This document shows positions 54,901 to 63,898 of a DNA stretch of 64,000 nucleotides, piece by piece. Position 1 is the first letter of the stretch, and each line of letters opens with the position of its first letter. The stretch is taken from positions 2,483,501-2,547,500 of the forward strand of contig NZ_CP150304.1 of NCBI RefSeq assembly GCF_037992945.1, given 5' to 3'. The notes under the pieces are model-generated. The model made no database searches. It saw only the letters and a list, made by a program, of their open reading frames with translations, and had not been told where the DNA came from. The stretch is from Peribacillus sp. FSL E2-0218 (lineage in GTDB: Bacteria; Bacillota; Bacilli; Bacillales; DSM-1321). Position numbers and translations under genes: made by a program.

Positions 54901-55296
54901 TTATAAATTGTGATACGTTTCATCATCAACGGCTTCTAACCAGACCGTTTCACCAGGGGTCATGGCTAAGTGGACGAACCAACTGTCTTTTGTCGCACCA
55001 TGCCAATGTTTGACATTCGGAGGGATATTCACCACATCACCGGTTTTAAGGAATTGGGCCGGCTTCCCTTCTTCTTGATACCAACCCTCTCCGCTGGTAA
55101 TCAGCAATACTTGTCCAACATTGTGGGAGTGCCAGTTATTGCGTGCTCCAGGTGAAAAGGTTACATTACCGATAGAAGTATTGAGTGGCTTCGGATCGGT
55201 AAACACCATATGTAAGTAGGCATCACCGATAAAGTTTTTTTCAACTTTTTGTCCCAATGGAAAAATTGCGCTATTGTTTAGTTGTTCATTTTTCAT
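54901..55296 (-). CDS. Cupin-domain protein
   Basis: 131 residues. Metal-binding cupin motifs: GARNNWHSHNVGQVLLITSG (motif 1) and PPNVKHWHGATKDSWFVHLA (motif 2). Third in a run of carboxymuconolactone-decarboxylase-like (broken), SDR and cupin genes, a set often seen together in Firmicutes. AAAGGAGG supports ATG 55296. Confidence 0.87.
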   Translation of the reverse strand: MKNEQLNNSAIFPLGQKVEKNFIGDAYLHMVFTDPKPLNTSIGNVTFSPGARNNWHSHNVGQVLLITSGEGWYQEEGKPAQFLKTGDVVNIPPNVKHWHGATKDSWFVHLAMTPGETVWLEAVDDETYHNL

Positions 55297-55408
55297 TAAA
55301 TGTTTCCTCCTTTTTTGTTGAAAGACGACATATGGCAAACCATATATGGACGGCGCTTACTGCCCATGTTAAAAACCTCCAAAACAGGATCCGAACAATT
55401 ATATATGA

Positions 55409-56155
55409 TTAGCCCATTTGTACAGTTGGCCGGATTATCATTTCATTTATGGCTACATCAGAAGGCTGCTCAATGGCAAAGGCAATGGTGCGGGCGATGA
55501 TTTCCGCATCAATTGCCGTTTTGTAAAATTCATCCAACCCCGCTTTCATCTCCGGATCTGTAGTAGTCGTTAGCAATTCGCTGCTAACAGCCCCTGGAGA
55601 TACATTTGTAACACGGAGATTGGTACCGCTCATTGCCTCTTCTTGTCGTAAGCCTTCAGAAATGGCTCTTACTGCATGTTTGGTGCCGCAATATACCGTT
55701 CCCCCTGGGTAGACGTTGTGTCCCGCTACCGAAGAAAGATTAATGATATGCCCTGATTTACGTTCCCTCATGGATGGGAGTACGGCAGCAATGGCATACA
55801 AAACCCCTTTAATATTGACGTCAATCATTTTATCCCATTCATCAACTTTTTTATTGAAAAGAAATGCTTGTGGCATGACACCTGCATTATTGACTAAAAC
55901 ATCGATTTTACCATACTCTTTTAGCGCATACTCAGCCAGCTCTTCCATTTGTTCATGGGAAGTAACATCCGTCACCTTATAAATGGCTTGTCCGCCACTC
56001 TTCAGTATCTCTTCATGTAATGCCTTAAGTCGGTCTTCACGACGTGCAGCAAGTACCAGCTTGGCACCCTTGGATGTTAGGTCCTTTGCAGTAGCTTCGC
56101 CAATTCCACTAGAAGCACCCGTAATGATTACAACTTTATCTTGAATAGTAGACAT
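55409..56155 (-). CDS. Short-chain dehydrogenase/reductase
   Basis: 248 residues: IITGASSGIGEATA (cofactor loop), NNAGV, catalytic Ser in LSSVAGH, YCGTKHA (Y-x3-K, with catalytic Tyr). NADP-type basic residues follow strand 2 (AARREDR). Spacing from AGGATG to the ATG is long, so translation may depend on the upstream, now broken gene. Confidence 0.88.
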   Translation of the reverse strand: MSTIQDKVVIITGASSGIGEATAKDLTSKGAKLVLAARREDRLKALHEEILKSGGQAIYKVTDVTSHEQMEELAEYALKEYGKIDVLVNNAGVMPQAFLFNKKVDEWDKMIDVNIKGVLYAIAAVLPSMRERKSGHIINLSSVAGHNVYPGGTVYCGTKHAVRAISEGLRQEEAMSGTNLRVTNVSPGAVSSELLTTTTDPEMKAGLDEFYKTAIDAEIIARTIAFAIEQPSDVAINEMIIRPTVQMG

Positions 56156-56193
56156 GTTAAAATGACATCCTTTCTTAATGAACCTATATTTTC

Positions 56194-56512
56194 TTATTTC
56201 TCTTTTGAAAACGATTCTTTTGCAACCGTAATCGCTGACATCGCTTTTGGCCAACCAGCATAGAAAGCAAGGTGGGTCATGACTTCTACCAATTCTTCTT
56301 CTGCAAGGCCATTTTCTTTTGCCTTGTTTAAATGAAATCCGTATTTCCACCAACTATTAATGAAGATACGGTAATGAAACTGCGATCACGTGGAGAAAGC
56401 TCCTTACGCTCCCATACTTCTCCAAATAACACTTCATCGTTTAATTGCACAAGTTTTGGGGCGAATCCCCGCTCATTTTTTGTGCAGGAGTGATTTGTTT
56501 TGAAGTTGACAT
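56194..56512 (-). pseudogene. Carboxymuconolactone decarboxylase-family gene broken by frameshifts
   Basis: Minus strand from ATG 56512: STSKQITPAQK, shift, ERGFAPKLVQLNDEVLFGEV, LSPRDRSFITVSSLIVGGNT, shift, FHLNKAKENGLAEEELVEVM, THLAFYAGWPKAMSAITVAK to a normal stop. About 10 bases are missing between GGNT and FHLNKA compared with the family, and one base is lost near the start. The protein would be an AhpD-fold peroxidase-like subunit and would have been the first gene of the SDR-cupin operon. Confidence 0.8.
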
Positions 56513-56932
56513 TTCATATCCCTTCTTTCACTGTTTACTTTTCTATTATGCCGAAGCTAATTGATTTGGTGTTGGGTTTAAAAGCACATAAATGCGATAT
56601 GGCGCATTTGTGTATAATATAATAGATAAAATGGATGTCTGCAATAATCAAAAACATGAGTTTCATGCAATTTGGCACATGTTCATTAAAGTTGTGCCAT
56701 ACCTTTAAAAAAAGTTAATGAATTTTCCAGTCCCAGCAAGCTGAATGCCACTGAAAGACCAAGGAAGTTTTGCGAATATATCATTGGGGAATTTTTATGG
56801 CAGAGCAGATATACAAAAGGGGGAAAATCATAGTGGAAATGTTTTTATGAGAAATGTACCAGGAACATGAATATTTTATTCCCGTCTATTGGTTGTTTTC
56901 CAATTCCTTATTACTGTCTCGAAAAATTAAAA
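56513..56932. other. Regulatory region upstream of the cupin-SDR operon
   Basis: About 420 bases, no gene. It contains inverted repeats AAATGCG-6-CGCATTT (56590-56609) and TGGCACA-13-TGTGCCA (56673-56699), and a plus-strand TATAAT near 56613. No regulator gene lies next to the operon. Confidence 0.45.
56590..56609. promoter_or_regulatory. Candidate operator upstream of the SDR operon
   Basis: AAATGCG-ATATGG-CGCATTT inverted repeat about 80 bases upstream of the broken decarboxylase start, a usual place for a repressor site. The regulator is unknown. Confidence 0.4.
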
Positions 56933-56957
56933 TAACGCCATCCAAAGGATAGCGTTA
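56933..56957 (-). terminator. Terminator of the 197-aa protein gene
   Basis: TAACGCCATCC / GGATAGCGTTA stem, one mismatch, followed on the minus strand by TTTTAATTTTT. Confidence 0.6.
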
Positions 56958-56964
56958 CTTGCAC

Positions 56965-57558
56965 TTATATTTCTTCTTCGACTGTTTGAACAAGGATAAA
57001 AAGAAAATGATAAATTAAATGAAAAGCATCTTCTAATGATAGGTCTTCTCGAAACCCTTTGACGTTATTCAAGGCAAAGTTGACATCCCAAAGGCCGTCA
57101 CCCGGGTTAAACATTAAACTGAATGAACCAATGTCTTCTTGAAGCTCCTTTTTTAAATACGTTTTTAAGACATCACCCATTTTTTTCTGAAGTTTCAACC
57201 CGAACATCGCATTATAGGTACCGAATACATCATCTACCTCGATAGAAAGGGCCTCAACTCCGATAAGTTCGAACCATTCCGATTCAAAATAAAGGAATTC
57301 ATCTTTATTTTTTTTAAAGTAGTCAATCGGCTGGGCCAAGAATGAAGCATTCTCGATGGCAATCAATTCTTCACTCTCTTTATTACTGCGTTCGATATAA
57401 GCATCGACAAAACGTGATGTATTTTCCTTTACCACTATAGTGCTATCTTCCGTAATTAATTTATGCTTTTCCGAATACTCCTTTTCTTCATTAAATAGCT
57501 CCACCTTGTTATTGGTGATGGATTTTGATATGTATGCTTCCATTCGTTTTCTTAACAT
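56965..57558 (-). CDS. Conserved-looking hypothetical protein (197 aa)
   Basis: Soluble acidic protein: MLRKRMEAYISKSITN, SRFVDAYIERSNKESEELIA, FLYFESEWFELIGVEALSIE and VDDVFGTYNAMFGLKLQKKM. Start ATG 57558 lies behind GGAGGACATC. I do not recognise a characterised family (some Bacillus relatives carry an unreliable aminotransferase name, from memory). No catalytic motif. Confidence 0.72.
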   Translation of the reverse strand: MLRKRMEAYISKSITNNKVELFNEEKEYSEKHKLITEDSTIVVKENTSRFVDAYIERSNKESEELIAIENASFLAQPIDYFKKNKDEFLYFESEWFELIGVEALSIEVDDVFGTYNAMFGLKLQKKMGDVLKTYLKKELQEDIGSFSLMFNPGDGLWDVNFALNNVKGFREDLSLEDAFHLIYHFLFILVQTVEEEI

Positions 57559-57729
57559 ATGATGTCCTCCTCGTATCTTTTCAAGCTTATGCAATTTCCA
57601 TCATAGCATATCCACAGCTTAGAAAATAACTTTGTGAAACAAATTACAATACTAATGTGGAAATCGTACCAAGGCTTCGTTATAGTAATGGTACAGCAGG
57701 TATACAAATAGAGAAATGAGATGTTGAAC

Positions 57730-58848
57730 ATGCAAAAAATCATTGTCGTAGGAGCAGGGATCCTCGGAGCCTCCACTGCCTATCAGCTTGCTAAAGCGGG
57801 GGCTGAAGTGATCATCATTGATCGTCAGGATGATGGACAGGCAACCTCCGCCGCTGCAGGAATCGTATGTCCTTGGATATCGCAAAGACGTAACAAGGCT
57901 TGGTACCACCTTGCTAAAAATGGAGCGGCTTTTTATCCTGGACTGATTGATGAACTGAAACGGGATGGGGAAACCGAGACTGGTTATGCCCAAGTCGGAG
58001 CCGTCAGTTTACATACGGAAGAAGGAAAACTGATGGCGATGAAGGAGAGAGCCGAAAAACGGAAAGAAGACGCTCCGGAGATGGGCACGATCACCCTACT
58101 ATCCCCTTTGGAAACAAAGGAGTTATTCCCACCTCTTTCCAGTGAATATGCTGCTGTTCATGTAAGTGGGGCCGCTCGGGTGGATGGTAGGGCACTTCGC
58201 GATTCTTTACTGCGTTCATCGCAAAAAAACGGCGCTAAGTTAATGTATGGTGAGGCCATTCTTTCATATGAAGATTCACAGGTCAATGGTGTAACCTTCG
58301 AAGGCAAATTCATATCTGCTGATCAAGTGATCGTTTGTGCGGGGGCATGGGCATCGGGCTTGCTTAAGCCTCTTGGTGTGAACTTTAAAGTCAGCTTTCA
58401 GAAGGCCCAAATCATCCATCTTGATTCGCCGATTGAGGGAACCGATAACTGGCCGGTTGTCATGCCTCCTAGTGATCAATATCTCCTCGCATTCGATCAT
58501 AATAAAATCGTTGCCGGCGCTACCCATGAAAATACGGAAGTGTTCGACAACCGAGTGACCGCCGGAGGTTTGCAGGAGGTTTTCAATAAAGCAATGAATA
58601 CCGCTCCTGGTTTGGCAGATAGTTCGTTCGTCGAAGCAAGGGTCGGCTTTCGTCCTTTCACGCCAGGGTTCCTGCCAGTTATCGGCCCGCTGCCTGATTG
58701 GCAAGGGATAATCATAGCGAATGGCCTGGGAGCTTCCGGTTTAACGATGGGTCCTTATATTGGCTCACAACTTGCAAACCTTGCACTTGATAGGGATTTG
58801 GATATCGATCTGGATATGTATGATGTAAGAGGTGCTTTGGAAAAATAG
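57730..58848 (+). CDS. FAD-dependent oxidoreductase, DadA-like
   Basis: About 372 residues, DAO superfamily. FAD Rossmann motif IIVVGAGILGASTAYQLAKAG at the N-terminus, ATSAAAGIVCPW (flavin contact) and the C-terminal GFRPFTPGFLPVIGPLP and GLGASGLTMGPYIG segments. Oxidises a D-amino acid or N-methyl amino acid. Start ATG 57730 fits the family start; 57721 is also possible, and the ribosome site is weak. Confidence 0.85.
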   Translation: MQKIIVVGAGILGASTAYQLAKAGAEVIIIDRQDDGQATSAAAGIVCPWISQRRNKAWYHLAKNGAAFYPGLIDELKRDGETETGYAQVGAVSLHTEEGKLMAMKERAEKRKEDAPEMGTITLLSPLETKELFPPLSSEYAAVHVSGAARVDGRALRDSLLRSSQKNGAKLMYGEAILSYEDSQVNGVTFEGKFISADQVIVCAGAWASGLLKPLGVNFKVSFQKAQIIHLDSPIEGTDNWPVVMPPSDQYLLAFDHNKIVAGATHENTEVFDNRVTAGGLQEVFNKAMNTAPGLADSSFVEARVGFRPFTPGFLPVIGPLPDWQGIIIANGLGASGLTMGPYIGSQLANLALDRDLDIDLDMYDVRGALEK

Positions 58849-58876
58849 GTTCACCTTTGTTTGATAGGCGTCAAAA

Positions 58877-58923
58877 AAAAGATCAATGCTGCTCTACCCT
58901 TTAGGGCATCAGCATTGATCTTT
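58877..58923 (+). terminator. Terminator of the DadA-like gene
   Basis: AAAGATCAATGCTG ... CAGCATTGATCTTT hairpin 30 bases after the stop. Confidence 0.8.
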
Positions 58924-58937
58924 ATCCAATTGGGGAT

Positions 58938-58962
58938 GGAAAAATCTATGGGAGTGCAAAAT
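58938..58962 (+). repeat. 25-bp direct repeat, copy 1
   Basis: Starts GGAAAAATCTATGG and ends GTGCAAAAT; identical to the last 25 bases of the window (63976-64000). It lies 5 bases from the broken end of the GAPDH remnant. Confidence 0.85.
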
Positions 58963-58966
58963 GAAA

Positions 58967-59188
58967 CTATTGGTTGAATCTTATTAATAGATTTTCATTT
59001 TGTCCTGAGATGTCAATATCCCAGGTTCCATGAACAGAATCATATTTCAATAAATGAGCGACGGTTCTGCCGGATAAATGGAATTGATTGCTATTAAATT
59101 AAAGGTATTATTTGGATCAGACAAAATTTATCTAACCAATATACGTCCTATTCTTTGTATCACTAATACCTAATTTTCTTTCCATCGT
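58967..59188 (-). pseudogene. Degenerate N-terminal fragment of a glyceraldehyde-3-phosphate dehydrogenase gene
   Basis: On the minus strand GGAGGGGG precedes an ATG at about 59186-59188 (MERKLGIS...), frames then shift through NLIAINSIYPAE to TVAHLLKYDSVHGTWDIDI and SGQNENLLI before a stop at 58967. The AHLLKYDSVHG stretch is diagnostic of GAPDH near residue 50, and its distance from the ATG is about right. Several indels and loss of everything after about residue 75 make it a dead relic. Confidence 0.65.
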
Positions 59189-59307
59189 GCCCCCTCCTTT
59201 TCTTTTTTGATCTCTTTTTCTATCCAGAAAATAAATTATTGATCTACCCCTAATCTAAAAGCCTTTTTATAAACCATTTCCAGTAAATCATTAGTAATTC
59301 TCTGCAT
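59170..59307 (-). pseudogene. Sda-like sporulation kinase inhibitor with in-frame TAA
   Basis: From ATG 59307 (GAGG eight bases upstream): MQRITNDLLEMVYKKAFRLG VDQ, TAA at 59238-59236, then FIFWIEKEIKKEKEGARWKE N and a normal stop, 45 codons in all. The LL...Y.KA..L.....FI..IE.EI layout and length match Sda (46 residues in B. subtilis), the helical hairpin that blocks KinA. The stop occupies the position of the Asp before FIELIENEI in Sda. Downstream of the mutase gene by 22 bases, same strand. Confidence 0.6.
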
Positions 59308-59328
59308 TTCAAAAACCTCTTTTATATC

Positions 59329-60570
59329 CTAATTACCTTGTTTTTTTACAACTCCTATTAATCCATGCAGTGTTCTTATAAATTCATTCCCGGTTAAATG
59401 CCCTAATCCCCCATGGGCGCAATCCAGTTCACTATATTGCATGATACGATCTCTCCGAATTCCAGGGCCATGAATGAGGATCGGAACGGGTTCACCTGTA
59501 TGCTCTCCGACTTCACAAGGCGTAGAATGGTCAGCAGCCAAAGCCAAATAGACATTTTCAGGTAAATCCTGGACAATAAGCCCGACCATCTGATCGAAAA
59601 GTTCAATTGCTTTTGCTTTTTCAAATGGTTCATTATCATGGCCTTTAACATCAGGCGCCTTAATATGGACGTAGACCATATCTTGTTTTGCAATCTCTTC
59701 AAGAGCTAGTCGCGCTTTTAATTCTACATTTGTGTCTATATTTCCTGTCATACTGCTATCGGTAATCGGCTTAAAGCCGGCTAGTTGGGCAACACCTAAT
59801 ACCGTACTTTCTCCTGCAATACAGCTTCCTTTAACTTTTAGTTGTTGAACAATTGGTTCCAGCTTCACCATTTTTCCAGCTCCCCTTGTCAAAATAAAGT
59901 TAGCGGGTAACTTCCCCTCAGCATTGCGCTTCATATTAATTGGGTGGGATGATAATATGGCATGGGACTTCTTAAGAAGCATATTTAAAATAGTTGCTGT
60001 TCTTGCAGCTTCCTTCGATGCGTCCATAGGTTCTACCTGATGATAAGGTTTACCGTCGTGCGGGGCTTTAGGATCGGAGTCACTAATTTTATCGCTTAAT
60101 CCATTTCCACGCAGGATTAACACAGCTCGATGTTCCGTAGCTGGTTTAAAAAAGACTTCTATCCCATCTTCAATCTCTATTCCATTAATAGCTTCAGCAA
60201 TTTCGTCGGTTTTCTCGCGAATTCTCCCTGCACGTCGATCGACAACAATTCCGTTCTCATCGACCGTGGCAAAATTACACCGAAATACAATATCTCCAGG
60301 CTCGACTTGCATACCGATGCCTATAGCCTCAATAGGTCCTCGTCCAGGATAATGATGAGGCTGATAACCGAATAAAATTAAATGTCCCATATCCGTTCCT
60401 ACGGGAATGCCGGAACTAATTGGATTCATCATACCCGTTATCCCTTCAGAAGCTAGGCGATCTAGATTCGGTGTTTGAGCGTATTCCAATGGAGTTTTAT
60501 ATTCTAATAAAGGATGGGGGCGATCCCCTAATCCATCAGCAATTGCCATGATAACTTTTCTTTTCAACAT
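59329..60570 (-). CDS. Archaeal-type cofactor-independent phosphoglycerate mutase-like enzyme (Thr for catalytic Ser)
   Basis: 413-residue alkaline-phosphatase-superfamily enzyme of the ApgM branch. Metal ligands are D12 in IADGLGDRPH, KAPDVKGHDNEP and AADHSTPCEVGEHTG. The nucleophile motif reads PVGTDMGHLILFGYQP with T59 where ApgM proteins normally have Ser (GSD). It therefore may be a mutase or phosphohydrolase with another substrate (inference). It is 18 bases behind the DASS transporter gene, GGAGGAAAG before the ATG. Confidence 0.8.
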   Translation of the reverse strand: MLKRKVIMAIADGLGDRPHPLLEYKTPLEYAQTPNLDRLASEGITGMMNPISSGIPVGTDMGHLILFGYQPHHYPGRGPIEAIGIGMQVEPGDIVFRCNFATVDENGIVVDRRAGRIREKTDEIAEAINGIEIEDGIEVFFKPATEHRAVLILRGNGLSDKISDSDPKAPHDGKPYHQVEPMDASKEAARTATILNMLLKKSHAILSSHPINMKRNAEGKLPANFILTRGAGKMVKLEPIVQQLKVKGSCIAGESTVLGVAQLAGFKPITDSSMTGNIDTNVELKARLALEEIAKQDMVYVHIKAPDVKGHDNEPFEKAKAIELFDQMVGLIVQDLPENVYLALAADHSTPCEVGEHTGEPVPILIHGPGIRRDRIMQYSELDCAHGGLGHLTGNEFIRTLHGLIGVVKKQGN

Positions 60571-60588
60571 AATGCTTTCCTCCTAATG

Positions 60589-61998
60589 TTATAACCCCAG
60601 CACGTTAAACCAAGTAAAATATAATAGACTGATAACGGAAGCGCCAATAAAGCAAGTAACAACCGCATACTTCATTTGATCCAAGACAGAAAAGTATCCT
60701 GTTGAAAAATAAATCGTATTAACTTTCGAATGTGGCGGAAGCGTGATTGTATAGGTCATAGTCATGGCAGCAGCTAGTGCAAGAGGTACAGGATCCATAC
60801 CCAATGTTTTAGCCAAAGCGATGAAGGCTGGGATCAAAATCGTAACTCTCACAGTTTTACTCGTAAAGATGAGATGGCTGTACATACTTAGGAAAATGAC
60901 AACTACAGCTACCATCGTATGACTCATTTGGTCTATCCCTAAACCATCAACTAACTTACTGATTAGCCATACTGCTCCTCCAGAATCGTCCAATGCATTT
61001 CCTGCAGCATAGGCACCTGCAGCGAAAATCATGAGTTCCCATTTGATGTTCGCATCTTTCCATTCAAGCATTCCGACTTTTGGAAGCAAGCAAAGGAGTG
61101 CTGCAATAACCGCAGTCTGTGCGGTGCTGATTTCAAAACCGAACCAACCTTCTTGATAGTCTCCCGTAGCCCACAAGAATACAGTAAGGAGGAATATGAT
61201 CGTTGCTTTCTTCTCAGCTAAGGAGAAAGAACCTAAATTCTTCAGTTCATCCTGGAGCGTACCCATTACATTTTCAAAGTTACCTTCTTCTTTTATTGAG
61301 AATAATTTTAACCCTATCGCAAAGGTGATTGCCATCGTGATGATAGAGGCAGGCATAGAGGCAAAAAGCCAATCCATATAACCGATGTCACCGCCGGCTT
61401 GCTCGTTAATGAAACCGACTGCAATGATGTTACCAGCAGTAGCCGTCATGACGCCCGAAGTAGCAAGAGCATCCGCTTGGAGACCTTGAAGCATCATAAC
61501 TTTCCCAAGTGGACTTTTCCCTGGGATTGCTCGATAAACTTCCAGCAAAATCAAGCAAATCGGCATCATAAGTGTAGCTCGTGCTGTCGTGGACGGAACG
61601 AAAAACGCCAACACAAAATTGATAACGACTAAAACAATCAAAGTTCTTTTCGGTGTTTTACCAAATTTCGTGACCATCCATAATGAGAATCTTCTTCCTA
61701 AATTTGACTTCATCATTGCAGAAGTGAGGACAAACGCGGAAACCATTAACCAAATAACGTCAAACCCTAATGTTCCAAAAGCCACTTTTTGATCTTCAAC
61801 GGCTCCGATTAATGGAAGCATCAGGATTGCAATGAGCGATGTTAGGTATATCGGAATTGGAGTAGTTACCCAAAGGACCAAAGCAGCAACGAATACGGCT
61901 ATTGATTTTTGTGCTGCAGGTTCCATTCCTTCTGGCGTAGGCATGAATATCAATAATAAAAAAGCTACAATAGCGATGGGAATTCCCCATTTTTTCAT
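60589..61998 (-). CDS. DASS-family anion/dicarboxylate transporter (SLC13 type)
   Basis: 469 residues, about 11-12 membrane segments. Signature SNT-like loops VPSTTARATLMMPICL and, in the second half, SKTVRVTILIPAFIALAKTL. Family members carry dicarboxylates, sulfate, 2-hydroxy or phosphorylated acids with Na+ or by exchange. First gene of a two-gene operon with the phosphoglycerate-mutase-like enzyme, divergent from a LysR regulator; the substrate could be a glycerate- or sulfonate/phosphonate-like acid (inference). Confidence 0.88.
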   Translation of the reverse strand: MKKWGIPIAIVAFLLLIFMPTPEGMEPAAQKSIAVFVAALVLWVTTPIPIYLTSLIAILMLPLIGAVEDQKVAFGTLGFDVIWLMVSAFVLTSAMMKSNLGRRFSLWMVTKFGKTPKRTLIVLVVINFVLAFFVPSTTARATLMMPICLILLEVYRAIPGKSPLGKVMMLQGLQADALATSGVMTATAGNIIAVGFINEQAGGDIGYMDWLFASMPASIITMAITFAIGLKLFSIKEEGNFENVMGTLQDELKNLGSFSLAEKKATIIFLLTVFLWATGDYQEGWFGFEISTAQTAVIAALLCLLPKVGMLEWKDANIKWELMIFAAGAYAAGNALDDSGGAVWLISKLVDGLGIDQMSHTMVAVVVIFLSMYSHLIFTSKTVRVTILIPAFIALAKTLGMDPVPLALAAAMTMTYTITLPPHSKVNTIYFSTGYFSVLDQMKYAVVTCFIGASVISLLYFTWFNVLGL

Positions 61999-62364
61999 TC
62001 CTCAATCCCGCCTTTCTTCATAAATGGTGAGTAAGTGACATCCCTTTCATCTTTTTTTTTAATCATCTTGGATTCTCCTTGTATTATTGATGTATTCGCT
62101 TTCATTATATTGAATCTAAAACTATGAAACAATTTGATTTTTTTTCAATAATCATAAAGAAATGTTATAGTTAACCGTAATCTTAAAATACTTCCTTCCT
62201 TGTAAGTGGTGTAATTGAGTATTAATTAACACCCCTGTACATAAAAAAACTAATCTTTTTTTATTTTCTCCGTTCATTTATTTTCACGTAAAACGATTAA
62301 ACAATTTGATATAATTTTATAAATAATAAGAAAACGCCATAGTTGAGGGGAAGGATCATGAAAT
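61999..62364. promoter_or_regulatory. Divergent control region of DASS transporter and LysR gene
   Basis: 366 AT-rich bases between divergent starts. A 12-bp direct repeat AAACAATTTGAT occurs at 62127-62138 and 62299-62310, each followed by an AT-rich stretch; these are candidate LysR contacts. No other gene is visible. Confidence 0.5.
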
Positions 62365-63255
62365 ATGAACTTAATGAAGCTGCAAACCTTTATCACACTA
62401 TCTGATTGTTTAAACTTTACCCTGGCGGCGGAGCAACTTTATTGTTCACAACCGGCTGTAAGTATGCAAATTCAAAGTCTTGAGAGGGATTTAGGGTTTC
62501 CCCTTTTTGACCGTATCGGAAAAAAGCTATTCTTAACTAAACAAGGTGAGCATTTCAAACCATATGCGGAACAAATGATTAATCTATTTCATTCATCCAA
62601 AGAGCATATTAAGCAACTAGACAACTTAGCTTCTGGAACATTATCCTTTGGAGCAAGCAATTTTGTTGGAGTGTACCTTCTTCCCGCTATCCTCAGTGAC
62701 TTCAACAAAAAATTCCCTGGCATCAAGATTAACATGAATATTACATCCTCAAGTCACTTGATTCATATGCTGGAGTCCAAAAAAGTAGAGGTTTTGGTTC
62801 TCTCTGATCGAATACCAATCGATGAAAACCGTTTTCAATTCAAAAATTTTCATCAAGATGAGCTTGTTTTAATCGTCAATAACCAACATCGGCTTGCTCA
62901 AAAAGATATGTGTACTTTAAAGGATTTGATCGATGAAACATTGGTTTTGAAACCTAATAAATCTGCTACCCGAAATTTTTTGGATGGGGAATTTAAAGAA
63001 TATGGATTCCGTTTTCCAAAGTATATGGAGATAAGTAACCTGGAAGCAATCAAACAAAGCGTAATTCACGGTCTTGGCGTATCGATCGTCTCTAATTTTT
63101 CCATTAAACAGGAAATTAAAAGCGGATTATTAGTTGAGGTTCCCATAGAGGGAGTAAAATTTCTAAGGGGAATTAGGTACATTTATCATCGAGGCTCACA
63201 TCTTTCACCGGCTACAAAGCAATTTCTCTCTCTGCTGGATCAAAAGTCCGTTTAA
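62365..63255 (+). CDS. LysR-family transcriptional regulator
   Basis: 296 residues: N-terminal winged helix (LQTFITLSDCLNFTLAAEQL YCSQPAVSMQIQSLERDLGF) and periplasmic-binding-like effector domain. Divergent from the transporter-mutase operon, the classic layout for a LysR activator. Start ATG 62365 fits GGGGAAGGA at 62346-62354. Confidence 0.9.
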   Translation: MNLMKLQTFITLSDCLNFTLAAEQLYCSQPAVSMQIQSLERDLGFPLFDRIGKKLFLTKQGEHFKPYAEQMINLFHSSKEHIKQLDNLASGTLSFGASNFVGVYLLPAILSDFNKKFPGIKINMNITSSSHLIHMLESKKVEVLVLSDRIPIDENRFQFKNFHQDELVLIVNNQHRLAQKDMCTLKDLIDETLVLKPNKSATRNFLDGEFKEYGFRFPKYMEISNLEAIKQSVIHGLGVSIVSNFSIKQEIKSGLLVEVPIEGVKFLRGIRYIYHRGSHLSPATKQFLSLLDQKSV

Positions 63256-63672
63256 ATCATCTGTTGATGTTCAATCACCATGACGTCATTTAGGGTGTGA
63301 ATACAGAATGTGGGATATTATCCGCACACAATGTTAGTCTTGTGTTTTTACTAGATTTAAATGTTCAAAAACTAGTCGTTTATGGTGATTTATCCATAAC
63401 TAAAGAATTATATGTTTTTTTAATTATTGTTCAACAATAAAGCCATTTTCTTGAATAGTAGCATTAACTGGGTTTGGATATATAAGTTAAAATCCAGGGG
63501 GAATTGTGAAGAATTGCACTAAATGTTACCTAGTCTTATTGGAAGAAGAAAAAGAAAAAGCACGACCAAATGTAAACATATTTTTACATTTGGTCGTGAT
63601 CTTTTATAATCGATGTAAGGATATCTTTACTTTCCAATTGGAGAGTTATTAATAAAAAGAAGTTTAATACTT
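63256..63672. other. Intergenic, short decayed coding trace
   Basis: About 420 bases, no supported gene. A minus-strand frame (63484-63425) ends IYPNPVNATIQENGFIVEQ and is preceded by a stop, suggesting a remnant. A terminator-like hairpin is at 63561-63599. Confidence 0.4.
63561..63604 (+). terminator. Terminator-like hairpin
   Basis: CACGACCAAATGTAAA, 6-base loop, TTTACATTTGGTCGTG then GATCTTTT. About 300 bases after the LysR gene. Confidence 0.65.
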
Positions 63673-63876
63673 ATGCAACGTTATTTGATGATTGTGCTTT
63701 ATGTTGTACTTCTTGGCAATGGAGCTGCTTTACTAATTTTATATGCAATGGGTGTTCGTTTTATTGAAATTGGTATGTTGATTGTATGTATGATGGAATC
63801 ATATAGGTTAATTGGATTCGGAGCTCTTGTAACCAAGCGATTAATAGAAAGATATTCATCTATGTTATTAAACTAA
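63673..63876 (+). CDS. Small hydrophobic hypothetical protein (67 aa)
   Basis: Two probable membrane helices (MIVLYVVLLGNGAALLILYA and FIEIGMLIVCMMESYRLIGF) and a basic C-terminus. The ribosome site (AGAAG) is weak, but the gene is closed by a strong terminator at 63899. No family recognised. Confidence 0.5.
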   Translation: MQRYLMIVLYVVLLGNGAALLILYAMGVRFIEIGMLIVCMMESYRLIGFGALVTKRLIERYSSMLLN

Positions 63877-63898
63877 AGGCCGCTTTAATAACGTAACT

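Noticed and set aside
63506..63654. 48-codon ORF from GTG 63506 after GGGGG (MKNCTKCYLVLL...)
   Set aside because: It spans a terminator-like hairpin and its composition is that of the palindrome; no family.
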